The translations under genes and the position numbers were made by a program. The notes below the pieces were generated by a model. The model saw only the letters and a program-made list of their open reading frames with translations. It did not search any database and was not told where the DNA came from. A stretch of DNA of 14,538 nucleotides from JBOHHM01 sp050725495 (lineage in GTDB: Bacteria > Pseudomonadota > Gammaproteobacteria > Burkholderiales > Burkholderiaceae_C). Of the stretch, positions 6,481-12,428 are shown one piece after another. Each line of letters begins with the position of its first letter. Positions within the stretch are counted from its first letter, which is position 1. The DNA lies in the NCBI GenBank assembly GCA_050725495.1, contig JBOHHM010000278.1, forward strand, positions 1 to 14,538. Reading direction: 5' to 3'.

Positions 6481-7034
6481 AACCACCGGGCCCGCTCATG
6501 GCTGGCGCCCACGTCGGCCGCTGAAAGAGCGAGCCATTCCGCATCCCACCCGCCGTCGGCCAGTTCTCCCAGGACTCGGGCGGCCGCGCGCTCTTCGAGA
6601 GCGCCTTCGGCCTCGTCCACAACGGAGGCGGTGGCAGAAGCGATGCCTGCGACGTTCTCCAGAAAGAGGTAGCGCGCACTGCAAGCGTGGGCAATGTGGA
6701 GGATGTCGAAAAACAGGCCGGAGCGGGCTCCGTCGAGTCCGGCACGCCGCCCGGCGAGGCTGAGGTCCTGGCAGGGGAAGCCCGCAGCGATGCAATCCAC
6801 AGATCCACGCCACGCTGCGCCGTCGAAGCTGAGCAGGTCGGACCAGACAGGTGCCGCATCCAGCGAGCCTTCTTCCATGCGCGCGACCAGGACGCTGGCG
6901 GCGTGAGCTTCCCGTTCAACGTAGCAGATGGTGCGATGCGGGACGCCCAGGTGGGCGAGCCCGGCTCGCAGTCCTTCGCCGAGCATGCCGATGCCGGCGC
7001 AAATTTCAATGGTATGTAGAGCCACATCTCTCAC
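5703..7034 (-). CDS. C5-cytosine DNA methyltransferase (phage type)
   Basis: A 443-aa open frame that would methylate cytosine in DNA using S-adenosylmethionine, perhaps protecting phage DNA from host restriction. Motif I is EICAGIG (10-16), motif IV AGFPCQDLS with nucleophile C88, motif VI LFLENVAG (E126-N127-V128), motif VIII near ERARWF (180-185), and motif X RLKCVGNGVV (415-424). The GTG at 7034 overlaps the preceding gene by GTGA; the ribosome site is weak. From about 6480 downward the adjacent frame (stop 5687) has higher third-position GC and its own phage methyltransferase-like signatures, so the true C-terminal half is uncertain. The gene may carry an old frameshift or be dual coding. 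Confidence 0.85.
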   Translation of the reverse strand: MRDVALHTIEICAGIGMLGEGLRAGLAHLGVPHRTICYVEREAHAASVLVARMEEGSLDAAPVWSDLLSFDGAAWRGSVDCIAAGFPCQDLSLAGRRAGLDGARSGLFFDILHIAHACSARYLFLENVAGIASATASVVDEAEGALEERAAARVLGELADGGWDAEWLALSAADVGASHERARWFCLAWRRLGDTGLQHQHLQQRPDGAEHQGAGDHVAHAERAERRQISPGGVGSLQGNDRGRPEKDGCAGISGAVLGQPEGDGWQQRRPESAREPGRPDAAEHGGAVANTITEGRRSPQGTDGSGRPSLGEQNSARRSECGRDAVGRLELVGECMGLAAGVGLADTGKPAGRREQGRAAEQLCGTSLFAPGPADPAWAGIIAENPHLAPALEPTFRGVVNGLAFDMGDCRAARLKCVGNGVVALTAATAAVVLLRRAGFSD

Positions 7035-7339
7035 CCATTCAGCCGATGCCGCGTCACGCCCGGCAGGCGCTCCACCGTGCCCTGGGTGTAGCCGCTGGCC
7101 GGCTCGTGGCCCAGCTGCGCGACAGCGGTGTCGGCCGGCTGCTCCAGGAAGTCGCTGCGGTCCTGGCCGGTGGCCTTGAGGTAGTCGATCTCGACCTTGG
7201 CGGTGTCGACCAGCACGCCGGCCACCTGGGCCACGGCGCGGGCGCGGTCGGGCTCCATCGGGTTCTGGCGGTCGCGCAGCCCGGCCAGGGTGGCCATCAG
7301 GTGCTCGCGCAGCTGGTTGATGTGGGGTGACTTGCTCAT
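7031..7339 (-). CDS. Hypothetical phage protein, 102 aa
   Basis: Starts at ATG 7339 (ATGA overlap with the HNH gene stop) and ends with a GTGA overlap to the methyltransferase. The first 60 residues (MSKSPHINQLREHLMATLAG ... PMEPDRARAVAQVAGVLVD) match my memory of a widespread phage and prophage protein of unknown function, helical and soluble. A longer open frame to 7591 has no support and shadows the HNH gene. Role unknown; possibly DNA-associated given its fixed place in early operons. Confidence 0.82.
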   Translation of the reverse strand: MSKSPHINQLREHLMATLAGLRDRQNPMEPDRARAVAQVAGVLVDTAKVEIDYLKATGQDRSDFLEQPADTAVAQLGHEPASGYTQGTVERLPGVTRHRLNG

Positions 7340-8013
7340 GATGCGGCGTGCTCCTTGGCCTGTTCGGCCTCTCGGGTGATGCGGTTGACCTGGCGCGTGA
7401 TCGCGCCCTTGAGCTGCACCAGGCGGGCCAGCTCGGGCGACTTGCTGCTCGGGTGGTTGCGGCGCGCCAGTTCGGCCCGCGTGATGCATTCCAGCGCGTC
7501 CGCCGTGATCTGTTCGAGCACGGTGCTGCGCCGGCCGGGCCTGAAGACGACGATGTGGCCGGCTGGGATGGGGCCGTGCGCCTCCTGCCACACCAGGCGG
7601 TGCACGGCCACCCAGTCGCGCCGGCCCGTGTCGCTGACCTTGCGGTCCAGATAGCCGTCGGTGTTGATGCGCAGGCTGCCGACGGGCTGCCAGGTCTGCG
7701 GGCGCCGGCCTTTTTTGAAGCGCGTCTCGGCGCTGCGCCCGCCGGCCCGGTAGTGCGCGCCCTTGTTCCAGGGCTGCAGGCCCGGCTTGAACTGGCTGGC
7801 GATCATGCGGGGGTCTTGGCGGCCGCGCTGGATGCGGCCGGCCCGCTCGCTGGCGTAGAAGGCCGCGCTTTTCTTCAGGCCCAGCGCGGCGGCCTTCTGG
7901 TAGCAGCTGCCGGCCGCCCGGCCGAGGCGGCGGGCAATGTCGGCGGTGCTGTTGTCCGGGTACAGCGCCACCAGCAGCTCGATTGCGTCAGGGGTCCAGG
8001 GGCGGCGGGTCAT
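7336..8013 (-). CDS. HNH endonuclease with N-terminal helix-turn-helix
   Basis: A 225-aa protein. The N-terminus (PWTPDAIELLVALYPDNSTA and DIARRLGRAAGSCYQKA, residues 5-41) is a Myb/HTH-like DNA-binding region. A middle basic part carries FKPG..PWNKG and FKKGRRPQTW. The HNH part is H138-R-L-V-W-Q-E-A-H146-G-P-I-P-x-G-H153. The usual following DGN of this family reads RPGRR here, so one expected metal or structural residue appears changed. A C-terminal helix follows. Both ends have 4-bp overlaps. It may nick or cut DNA in packaging, replication or as a selfish element; activity is uncertain. Confidence 0.82.
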   Translation of the reverse strand: MTRRPWTPDAIELLVALYPDNSTADIARRLGRAAGSCYQKAAALGLKKSAAFYASERAGRIQRGRQDPRMIASQFKPGLQPWNKGAHYRAGGRSAETRFKKGRRPQTWQPVGSLRINTDGYLDRKVSDTGRRDWVAVHRLVWQEAHGPIPAGHIVVFRPGRRSTVLEQITADALECITRAELARRNHPSSKSPELARLVQLKGAITRQVNRITREAEQAKEHAAS

Positions 8014-8354
8014 GCTGGCACCCGCTCCACCCGTCCATCCCGGAAATGCAGCCGGACGCCCACCCGGCTGGGCAGGGCCAGGTGATCGTTGCAGCCAGGC
8101 CGGGCGGCGTTCAGGCGCAGCTCTTCGCCGCGGTAGCTGTCGCGGCTGCTGGCGTTGCAGACCCGGGCCGGCGCGGCCTGGGCCGCGCTCAGCCGGGCCT
8201 CGTAGTGGCGCCGGCGCTCGGCCTTCAGGCCCTCGTACTCGAACTGGTCGGCCCGGCCGGCCTTCTGCACGGGCTGGGCCGGGGCGCGGCCGTTGCTGCG
8301 GGTGCTGCCATGGCGCACGATGTGGGCGGGGATGGGTGGGGTGGTCTTGGTCAT
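8010..8354 (-). CDS. Hypothetical phage protein, 114 aa
   Basis: ATG 8354 overlaps the preceding membrane protein stop (ATGA), and the TGA overlaps the HNH start. The product is strongly basic with Arg-rich stretches (LKAERRRHYEARLSAAQAA) and begins MTKTTPPIPAHIVRHGSTRS, a start I recall from other beta-proteobacterial prophage proteins. C66 and C88 are its only cysteines by eye. No function can be assigned; nucleic acid binding is plausible from charge alone. Confidence 0.75.
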   Translation of the reverse strand: MTKTTPPIPAHIVRHGSTRSNGRAPAQPVQKAGRADQFEYEGLKAERRRHYEARLSAAQAAPARVCNASSRDSYRGEELRLNAARPGCNDHLALPSRVGVRLHFRDGRVERVPA

Positions 8355-8599
8355 TTGTTCTTGATGCGCCGGTAAATCGCCATGCTGGCCACGATGCCGA
8401 AGGGGCCGCCGAGCAGGTAGGCGGCGATCTCGGCGCCGCTGGCCTCGGGCGCGAGCTTGAACAGCACCAGGTTGCAGCCGCCGATGGCCAGCGAGTTGAG
8501 GAAGGCCGCCAGGTAGTGGCCGTTGTTGACCAGCTGGCTTTGCAGGCCGAGCGTGAACACCAGGCCGAAGGTGCTGGCGAGCAGGTAGAGGGCGGTCAC
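8351..8599 (-). CDS. Small inner-membrane protein, 82 aa
   Basis: Begins at GTG 8599 in a GTGA overlap with the preceding gene and ends with an ATGA overlap. It has two or three hydrophobic spans: about residues 3-20 (ALYLLASTFGLVFTLGL), 30-48 (LAAFLNSLAIGGCNLVLF) and 58-75 (AAYLLGGPFGIVASMAIY), ending in a basic RRIKNK tail expected to stay in the cytoplasm. It could be a phage moron protein altering the envelope, but nothing shows a specific role. Confidence 0.75.
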   Translation of the reverse strand: MTALYLLASTFGLVFTLGLQSQLVNNGHYLAAFLNSLAIGGCNLVLFKLAPEASGAEIAAYLLGGPFGIVASMAIYRRIKNK

Positions 8600-8862
8600 A
8601 GCGCGCCCTCCTGCGGGCCGATGCTGCGGCGCGCGAGCATCAGATTGCCGATCTCGTTGCGCTCCAGGTGGCCCTTGCGCTCGAGCGCCTGCAGCACTTC
8701 GTAGGCGGCGTTCGCGCTCTTCCAGCCGAAGGCCTGTGCGATGGTTTTGGACGGCGGCAGCTGGTCGTTGATGGCGAGGAACACGCGCAGGTAGTCCACG
8801 ACGTGCCGCTCCCTCTGGTCCAGCGCGGCGGCGATGGTGGCGGTGACGCGCGGGGCGGTCAC
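8596..8862 (-). CDS. LexA-like winged-helix DNA-binding protein
   Basis: An 88-aa protein with the pattern of the LexA N-terminal winged helix: RERHVVDYLRVFLAINDQLP, P-S-K-T-I-A-Q-A-F-G-W-K-S-A-N-A-A, then EVLQALERKGHLERN. It has no protease domain, so it is not LexA itself. The GTG at 8862 is preferred over the in-frame GTG at 8868 because it gives the GTGA overlap with the kinase stop seen throughout this operon. A small regulator binding phage DNA is likely; the operator is unknown. Confidence 0.78.
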   Translation of the reverse strand: MTAPRVTATIAAALDQRERHVVDYLRVFLAINDQLPPSKTIAQAFGWKSANAAYEVLQALERKGHLERNEIGNLMLARRSIGPQEGAL

Positions 8863-9428
8863 AGCCACGCCTCCAGCGCCTCGCCCACCAGCTCGCGCAG
8901 GTCCGCCAGGCTGCCGGTGTTGTGCAGCGTCCAGTCAGGCCGGATGTCGTCGACCTCGGCCTCGCTCTGGTGGGCGCGCACGGGCGCGGCGCTGGGGCGG
9001 TGCACGCGCCAGATGGCGCCGCCGTGCGCGCGGACCCATCCGGCCTCGTTGACGAAGCGCACGTCGCTGACCACGAAGCAGGTTGCGCCGGCGCCCATGC
9101 GGTCGGCGATGAAGCTGCCGGCGATGCGCAGCCAGAAGTCGGGATGCAGCGCGCGGCCCCACTCGGTTCCCAGGGTCTGCGCCAGGTGGCGGTAGCTCAC
9201 GCCCAGCGCGGGGATGACGGCCTCCTTGAGCGCGCGCTCGTCCATCCAGTCGGCGCCGATGCCGCTGCTGGTGAGCAACTCGCGTAGCATGCCGCGCATG
9301 GGCTCCGCGAAGGCCAGGCCGGTGAAGCCGTGCTCATGCTCCAGCGCCGCGCGCACGCTGTCCTTGCCGGTGCCGGCGTAGCCGGTCAGGCCGATCAGGC
9401 GGGGTGGTTTGACGGGAATGGCGGTCAT
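8859..9428 (-). CDS. Deoxynucleoside monophosphate kinase
   Basis: A 189-aa P-loop protein. Walker A is G16-Y-A-G-T-G-K22-D-S in LIGLTGYAGTGKDS, typical of phage dNMP kinases, which phosphorylate deoxynucleotides for phage DNA synthesis. Later parts include FAEPMRGMLRELL and HLAQTLGTEWGR, also usual in the family, and VVSDVRFVNEA as the likely Walker B region. The ATG 9428 gives the ATGA overlap; an 18-residue upstream extension has no support. It acts in the cytoplasm alongside phage replication. Residual doubt is only about substrate range. Confidence 0.87.
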   Translation of the reverse strand: MTAIPVKPPRLIGLTGYAGTGKDSVRAALEHEHGFTGLAFAEPMRGMLRELLTSSGIGADWMDERALKEAVIPALGVSYRHLAQTLGTEWGRALHPDFWLRIAGSFIADRMGAGATCFVVSDVRFVNEAGWVRAHGGAIWRVHRPSAAPVRAHQSEAEVDDIRPDWTLHNTGSLADLRELVGEALEAWL

Positions 9429-9703
9429 GCCAGCGGCTCCTGTTTTTGTTCGATGTAGGGCCCGGCCACGCGCTGCGTGCACCAGGCGCCGGTGGCGGGG
9501 TTGTGGCGGCGCACCAGGGCCGTGCTGCGGCTGTGGCTGGCCTGGTAGTCGCGGGTGCGCAGCTGGTGGGCGCGCGCCTCGATCACCTTGGCCAGGGTCG
9601 CGTCGAGGAGCGCGGCCTCGTAGCTCCAGACCTTGAGGCGCAGGCCCTCGAACGCGGCGCGGCGGTGCGCGTCGGTCACGGGCGGGAGTTGCAGCTCGGT
9701 CAC
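9425..9703 (-). CDS. Hypothetical phage protein, 92 aa
   Basis: Starts at GTG 9703 in a GTGA overlap with the preceding membrane protein, and the TGA overlaps the kinase ATG. The N-terminal two-thirds is helical and charged (AAFEGLRLKVWSYEAALLDA ... TLAKVIEARAHQL); the last third has scattered aromatic residues (TGAWCTQRVAGPYIEQ). The frame upstream of the GTG is Arg-rich and looks like a shadow. No family recognised; operon position suggests an early function. Confidence 0.7.
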   Translation of the reverse strand: MTELQLPPVTDAHRRAAFEGLRLKVWSYEAALLDATLAKVIEARAHQLRTRDYQASHSRSTALVRRHNPATGAWCTQRVAGPYIEQKQEPLA

Positions 9704-9996
9704 GCGCCCAAGCTCCAGAAGTAGCCGGCGACCAGGCCGACCGTGAAGGCGCACAGCGCGGCGATGCAGGCCCGCTGCAGCCAGACGCCGACCTCGTCGA
9801 CCCAGTCGCCGAACGCCGCGGGCTGCTCGTGCGGATCGCTGCCGTCGAGCGTGCGGTCCAGCCGGGCCCGCACCACGCGGGCGATCAGCCACAGCGCGGC
9901 GGCCAGGCCGAGCACGCTCAGCATGATCAGCAGGGCCGCGCCGATCGGGCTAAGGGTGGGCGTGAGGGCGGGCGTCATGGCCGCGCCCCCGATCAT
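9700..9996 (-). CDS. Membrane protein with two predicted spans, 98 aa
   Basis: ATG 9996 is chosen over ATG 9978 because it makes an ATGA overlap with the preceding stop. Span one is about residues 17-38 (PIGAALLIMLSVLGLAAALW), followed by a basic segment, and span two about 75-95 (ACIAALCAFTVGLVAGYFW). The loop between is acidic (DGSDPHEQ), consistent with a hairpin in the inner membrane. Function unknown; phage early operons often carry such proteins for host-envelope effects. Confidence 0.72.
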   Translation of the reverse strand: MIGGAAMTPALTPTLSPIGAALLIMLSVLGLAAALWLIARVVRARLDRTLDGSDPHEQPAAFGDWVDEVGVWLQRACIAALCAFTVGLVAGYFWSLGA

Positions 9997-10301
9997 GGCC
10001 GCGCCCCCTGGGCCACGACCAGGCTGGAGCGGCCGACGCGGTTGCTGCAGGTGAGGCGGCCCTGCTCGTCCCAGGCGTGGGCCGACTGGGGGCCGTGCAG
10101 CCGCAGGCACAGTTGCGCGGCAGCGCGCTCCTTGCGGGCCTCGGCCGCTTGCGTTTTGATGGCGTCCCGCAGCTCGGCGGACTGGGCCCGCCCGCTGCCG
10201 TGGTCATCCGGGCCGTCGAGCAGATGGGCCGCGCCGAGCGCCAGGGCCAGCAGGGCGGCCAGCAGCCAGTTGCGGGCGTGGCCGCTGTTATGCTGTGGCA
10301 C
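9993..10301 (-). CDS. Membrane-anchored hypothetical protein, start uncertain
   Basis: The last 92 codons look genuinely coding: one hydrophobic helix (NWLLAALLALALGAAHLL) then a charged helix (ELRDAIKTQAAEARKERAAA) and a short Cys-containing C-terminus, a design I recall from small phage proteins. The stop overlaps the next ATG by ATGA. The start is unclear: GTG 10301 lacks a ribosome site and lies 4 bp from the divergent ATG at 10305. The frame stays open back to ATG 10817 through DNA that is coding on the other strand, so the native 5' end may have been replaced by the inserted + strand gene. Confidence 0.55.
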   Translation of the reverse strand: MPQHNSGHARNWLLAALLALALGAAHLLDGPDDHGSGRAQSAELRDAIKTQAAEARKERAAAQLCLRLHGPQSAHAWDEQGRLTCSNRVGRSSLVVAQGARP

Positions 10302-10304
10302 ACC

Positions 10305-10760
10305 ATGAATCAAAACACCGTTCAGGCCGTCACGCTGGCCATTGCCGTGCTCGGGGCGGTGCTGGGTCTCATGAACACCTGGCGCAACTGGAGCGCCGAC
10401 CGGCTCAGGCTGCGCGTCAATGTCAGCATGGCCGTTCTGGCCGACGGCTCGCAAGCCTTGTGCGTCGAGGCGCTGAACCTCAGCAGCTTCCCTGTGACGG
10501 TCACCCATTTCGGTTTTACGCTGCTTGGCAGCGACAGTCACATGCAGTTCATGCCGATCTTCCCGCGCGGCGAGTCCTTGCCGGTACGCCTGGAATCGCG
10601 GACAAGCTGCACAGCGCTTTGCGCCCCCTGGGCACACAAGGAAGCGAAGTTTGCGGGCGTCGATTGCGCCTACGTCAACACCGCCTGCGGGAATCAGATC
10701 AAGGGCGGCGGCGCATTCCTTGCTCATCTCGCGCTCAACGCCGCGGCAGCGCAGGTGTAG
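10305..10760 (+). CDS. Membrane-anchored hypothetical protein, antisense to the operon
   Basis: A 151-aa protein on the opposite strand to all neighbours. It has one N-terminal span (VQAVTLAIAVLGAVLGLMNT, about 6-25), then WRNWSADRLRLRV and a beta-rich soluble domain with paired cysteines (RTSCTALCAP; residues near 103-107 and others later). Third codon positions are strongly G/C, unlike the opposite frame. The layout resembles a family of proteins with an N-terminal span and small soluble domain. ATG 10305 is used; an earlier in-frame ATG at 10290 is possible. No ribosome site is obvious. It looks like a moron: an inserted, independently expressed gene. Confidence 0.78.
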   Translation: MNQNTVQAVTLAIAVLGAVLGLMNTWRNWSADRLRLRVNVSMAVLADGSQALCVEALNLSSFPVTVTHFGFTLLGSDSHMQFMPIFPRGESLPVRLESRTSCTALCAPWAHKEAKFAGVDCAYVNTACGNQIKGGGAFLAHLALNAAAAQV

Positions 10761-10817
10761 CCACCAGGTGCGCAGCCGGGCGAATGGCTGGCGTAGCCGC
10801 TGAATCAAGCGCTTCAT
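10761..10817 (-). pseudogene. 5' remnant of an operon gene interrupted by the antisense gene
   Basis: ATG 10817 makes an ATGA overlap with the preceding gene stop, as elsewhere in the operon. The first 19 codons (MKRLIQRLRQPFARLRTWW) resemble starts of small phage proteins. After that the frame runs antisense to the + strand gene, and stays open to 9993 (274 aa in all). The fused frame could be translated, but its middle is Gly/His/Arg-rich and looks like antisense. A replaced 3' end is more likely. Confidence 0.45.
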
Positions 10818-11191
10818 GCCGGCACCTCGACCAGGCTGCCGAAGTCGTCCGTCACCATGAGACCGGTCGAGCGTTTCCACTCGCGGCCGGCGGCGTCATA
10901 GCCGTACTCCCTGCTGAGCCAGAACTGATTGGGGCGGTCGCCGCCGTCATAGCGCTGGAAGTAAAACAGCGCACGGCCCTCGGCGTCCTCCGTCTGACAC
11001 TGAACGTCGTTCCACCATTCGACCCGGCGTTCGGCCGGCCCGGCCTGCGTGAGCACGATGCCCTGCGGCTGCGCGGCGGTCTCGGCCAGCGCGGTCTGCA
11101 GGGCGTCGGCCATGCATTTGGCAAACGAGGTGCTGTGCAGCGTCTTGCTGAGGGCGGCTTTGAGCTCGGCGGTGGTGGGGGGCGCGCTCAT
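10814..11191 (-). CDS. Hypothetical phage protein, 125 aa
   Basis: ATG 11191 overlaps the preceding stop (ATGA), and the TGA at 10814-10816 overlaps ATG 10817. Residues 5-40 form a helical part (AELKAALSKTLHSTSFAKCM), and the C-terminal half has many aromatic residues (VEWWNDVQ, RALFYFQRYDGG, NQFWLSREYGYD). No family recognised. The aromatic beta-rich C-terminal half suggests a small folded domain, possibly protein or nucleic acid binding. Confidence 0.72.
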   Translation of the reverse strand: MSAPPTTAELKAALSKTLHSTSFAKCMADALQTALAETAAQPQGIVLTQAGPAERRVEWWNDVQCQTEDAEGRALFYFQRYDGGDRPNQFWLSREYGYDAAGREWKRSTGLMVTDDFGSLVEVPA

Positions 11192-11709
11192 GCTGCACCG
11201 CCTTCGTCCACAATGTCCGCTCCAGCCACCATCACGGGATCACCACCATGCAAACCGGCACACTCGTAGAGCTGAACCAGCGCAACGGCATGTTCGTCGT
11301 GCAGATCGACTCCGGCGACTGCACCGTCTTTGAGCTGATGGACAGCTGCGACCTGGAGCAGGGGTTCCGCGTCAGGGGGCAGCTTGATTCCAGCCTCTGT
11401 CAGTCGCTGTTCAATCTCACGACGGGAGAGTCGTTCGATGTCATGGTCCAGAACCTGGGCTGCAGCCGACAGCACGGACGGCAGCTCATAGGGTTGCGCT
11501 AGGTCCTTGGCGGCCAGCTTTGCGCCCGCGCCGCGGCGCAAGTCATTCAGCGCCTTGGCGTAGCCCTGCCAAAAATCGAAGTTGTCGCGGATGTGGTCTG
11601 TCAGCACGACGCTGGCGAGCATGCCTGCGCGTGCTCGCCGCAACAGGGCCTCTGTGGCGGGTGTTGCCTGGCAGGGGTCTGCGCCGGCGGGGGTGGCTTG
11701 GGTTTGCAT
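11188..11709 (-). CDS. First gene of the left operon, hypothetical protein
   Basis: ATG 11709 follows GGAGG by 5-6 nt, the strongest start in the operon, about 30 nt downstream of the leftward promoter. The 173-aa product begins MQTQATPAGADPCQATPATE and has a helical middle (TDHIRDNFDFWQGYAKALND). The first 69 residues lie outside the antisense gene; residues after about 120 look like antisense of the + strand gene at 11248-11502, yet the stop still makes a 4-bp overlap with the next gene. It holds the position of lambda N, but no Arg-rich antiterminator motif is visible. Confidence 0.68.
   Translation of the reverse strand: MQTQATPAGADPCQATPATEALLRRARAGMLASVVLTDHIRDNFDFWQGYAKALNDLRRGAGAKLAAKDLAQPYELPSVLSAAAQVLDHDIERLSRREIEQRLTEAGIKLPPDAEPLLQVAAVHQLKDGAVAGVDLHDEHAVALVQLYECAGLHGGDPVMVAGADIVDEGGAA
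11248..11502 (+). CDS. Hypothetical protein, 84 aa, antisense to the first operon gene
   Basis: Begins MQTGTLVELNQRNGMFVVQI and continues with DSGDCTVFELMDSCD and a RVRGQLDS segment, a beta-strand pattern I recall from small bacterial and phage proteins of about 80 residues. Third codon positions are mostly G/C in the first 45 codons. A GGGA 12 nt upstream of the ATG is a weak ribosome site. It lies wholly within the - strand gene 11188-11709, so the two genes are antisense partners. Function unknown; an OB-like or SH3-like fold is a guess. Confidence 0.7.
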   Translation: MQTGTLVELNQRNGMFVVQIDSGDCTVFELMDSCDLEQGFRVRGQLDSSLCQSLFNLTTGESFDVMVQNLGCSRQHGRQLIGLR

Positions 11710-11740
11710 TTCGGCCTCCGTTTTTGTGGAACGTGGTCGA

Positions 11741-11769
11741 ATAATAGGGCAACTAGTCATTCATGTAAA
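11741..11769 (-). promoter_or_regulatory. Leftward early promoter (PL-like)
   Basis: On the - strand: -35 TTTACA (11764-11769), 17-bp spacer, -10 TATTAT (11741-11746). This is close to the sigma-70 consensus with ideal spacing and faces the 21-gene left operon. One operator covers the -10 and spacer and another touches the -35, so repressor binding would block it. Confidence 0.8.
11743..11757 (+). promoter_or_regulatory. Operator OL1: AATAG-ggcaa-CTAGT
   Basis: A 15-bp pseudo-palindrome of the form A(C/A)TAG-N5-CTAGT. It lies over the -10 and spacer of the leftward promoter. Three more copies occur, one 25 bp away and two beside the repressor gene. Confidence 0.8.
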
Positions 11770-11782
11770 TAGGGCGACTAGT
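11768..11782 (+). promoter_or_regulatory. Operator OL2: AATAG-ggcga-CTAGT
   Basis: Second copy of the 15-bp operator, centre 25 bp from OL1. It overlaps the edge of the leftward -35. It may also affect the divergent gene at 11833, which has a -10-like TAAAAT at 11791-11796 but no convincing -35. Confidence 0.78.
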
Positions 11783-11802
11783 AAATGAGCTAAAATATTT
11801 CT

Positions 11803-11818
11803 ACCGCCATGTGGCGGT
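11803..11818 (+). promoter_or_regulatory. Inverted repeat in the leader of the 11833 gene
   Basis: Arms accgcc (11803-11808) and ggcggt (11813-11818) with loop atgt form a perfect 6-bp hairpin, ending 14 nt before the ATG at 11833. The ribosome site AGGA follows it and stays free. It could stabilise the transcript or bind a regulator. Confidence 0.45.
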
Positions 11819-11832
11819 CAACAGGACTGCAT

Positions 11833-12222
11833 ATGACGGACGAAAAAAAACACCCGCATGGGGTGTCTAAAAATGTTGCGCCATCGTGGCCGCCGCCTGA
11901 GCGACACGACGACGAGACGGCGATCGGGAAAAAGTCGATCCCGCCGCAGGCGGTCTCCATGCCCCATGTCGATGGCGGCGCCCGCATTGTTCTTGACATG
12001 GCCCCGGATGGCGCGGTGCACATGCGCGCGTATTGCTTTGGCGGGCTGGAGTGCTCCTATACAAAAACCACGGATACTTGGCTGCTCGGGGTTGATCTAC
12101 CCTGCCTGCTGGCCGAATTGCGCCTGCAGCTCAAGCTGGGGCGGCGCTGCACCACGGCGGAGTCGGCGGACATTGCCGCCGATCTGCGTCAAGGCAGATC
12201 GAGGCCGTTCGTCACGACATAA
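11833..12222 (+). CDS. Hypothetical protein, 129 aa, in the immunity region
   Basis: ATG 11833 has AGGA 7 nt upstream. The N-terminal 45 residues are hydrophilic and probably disordered (MTDEKKHPHGVSKNVAPSWP). A folded part follows (GGARIVLDMAPDGAVHMRAY, C-F-G-G-L-E-C, then a Leu-rich helix LLAELRLQLKLGRRC). No family recognised. Transcribed away from the leftward promoter and towards the repressor-linked genes; its end overlaps the convergent 71-aa gene by 34 bp. Position in lambda-type immunity regions often means lysogen expression, but nothing here proves it. Confidence 0.72.
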   Translation: MTDEKKHPHGVSKNVAPSWPPPERHDDETAIGKKSIPPQAVSMPHVDGGARIVLDMAPDGAVHMRAYCFGGLECSYTKTTDTWLLGVDLPCLLAELRLQLKLGRRCTTAESADIAADLRQGRSRPFVTT

Positions 12223-12404
12223 AGCTCATTGAACTCAATGTTGACCAGCCGCGGGCCATTGCTTGGCCCGCGTTCCCTTGGCTTGAAAAGGCTCAGGTCG
12301 CCATTGCCAAAGCTCACCTGGTCGTCATCCTTCAGGCTGGCCAGCAGCGGCCCGAAATGCAGTTTGAATTCAGCGCCTGAAATGGTTTTTGGGGTGGCTG
12401 TCAT
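12189..12404 (-). CDS. Hypothetical protein, 71 aa, last gene of the repressor operon
   Basis: Of three nearby in-frame ATGs (12419, 12410, 12404), 12404 is chosen because AGGA lies 6 nt upstream. The product (MTATPKTISGAEFKLHFGPL, then LASLKDDDQVSFGNGDLSLF, ending NIEFNELYVVTNGLDLP) is small, soluble and beta-rich by appearance. It starts 24 bp after the lipoprotein stop, in the same direction, so it probably shares the repressor transcript. No family recognised. Confidence 0.7.
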   Translation of the reverse strand: MTATPKTISGAEFKLHFGPLLASLKDDDQVSFGNGDLSLFKPRERGPSNGPRLVNIEFNELYVVTNGLDLP

Positions 12405-12428
12405 GGTCATTCCTGTCATTGGCGTGGT

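Noticed and set aside
7348..8085. 245-aa open frame on the + strand
   Set aside because: Antisense to the HNH gene; GC-driven open frame.
10295..11269. 324-aa open frame on the + strand
   Set aside because: Out of frame with the well-formed 10305-10760 gene and antisense to 10814-11191; Arg/Ala-rich without motifs.
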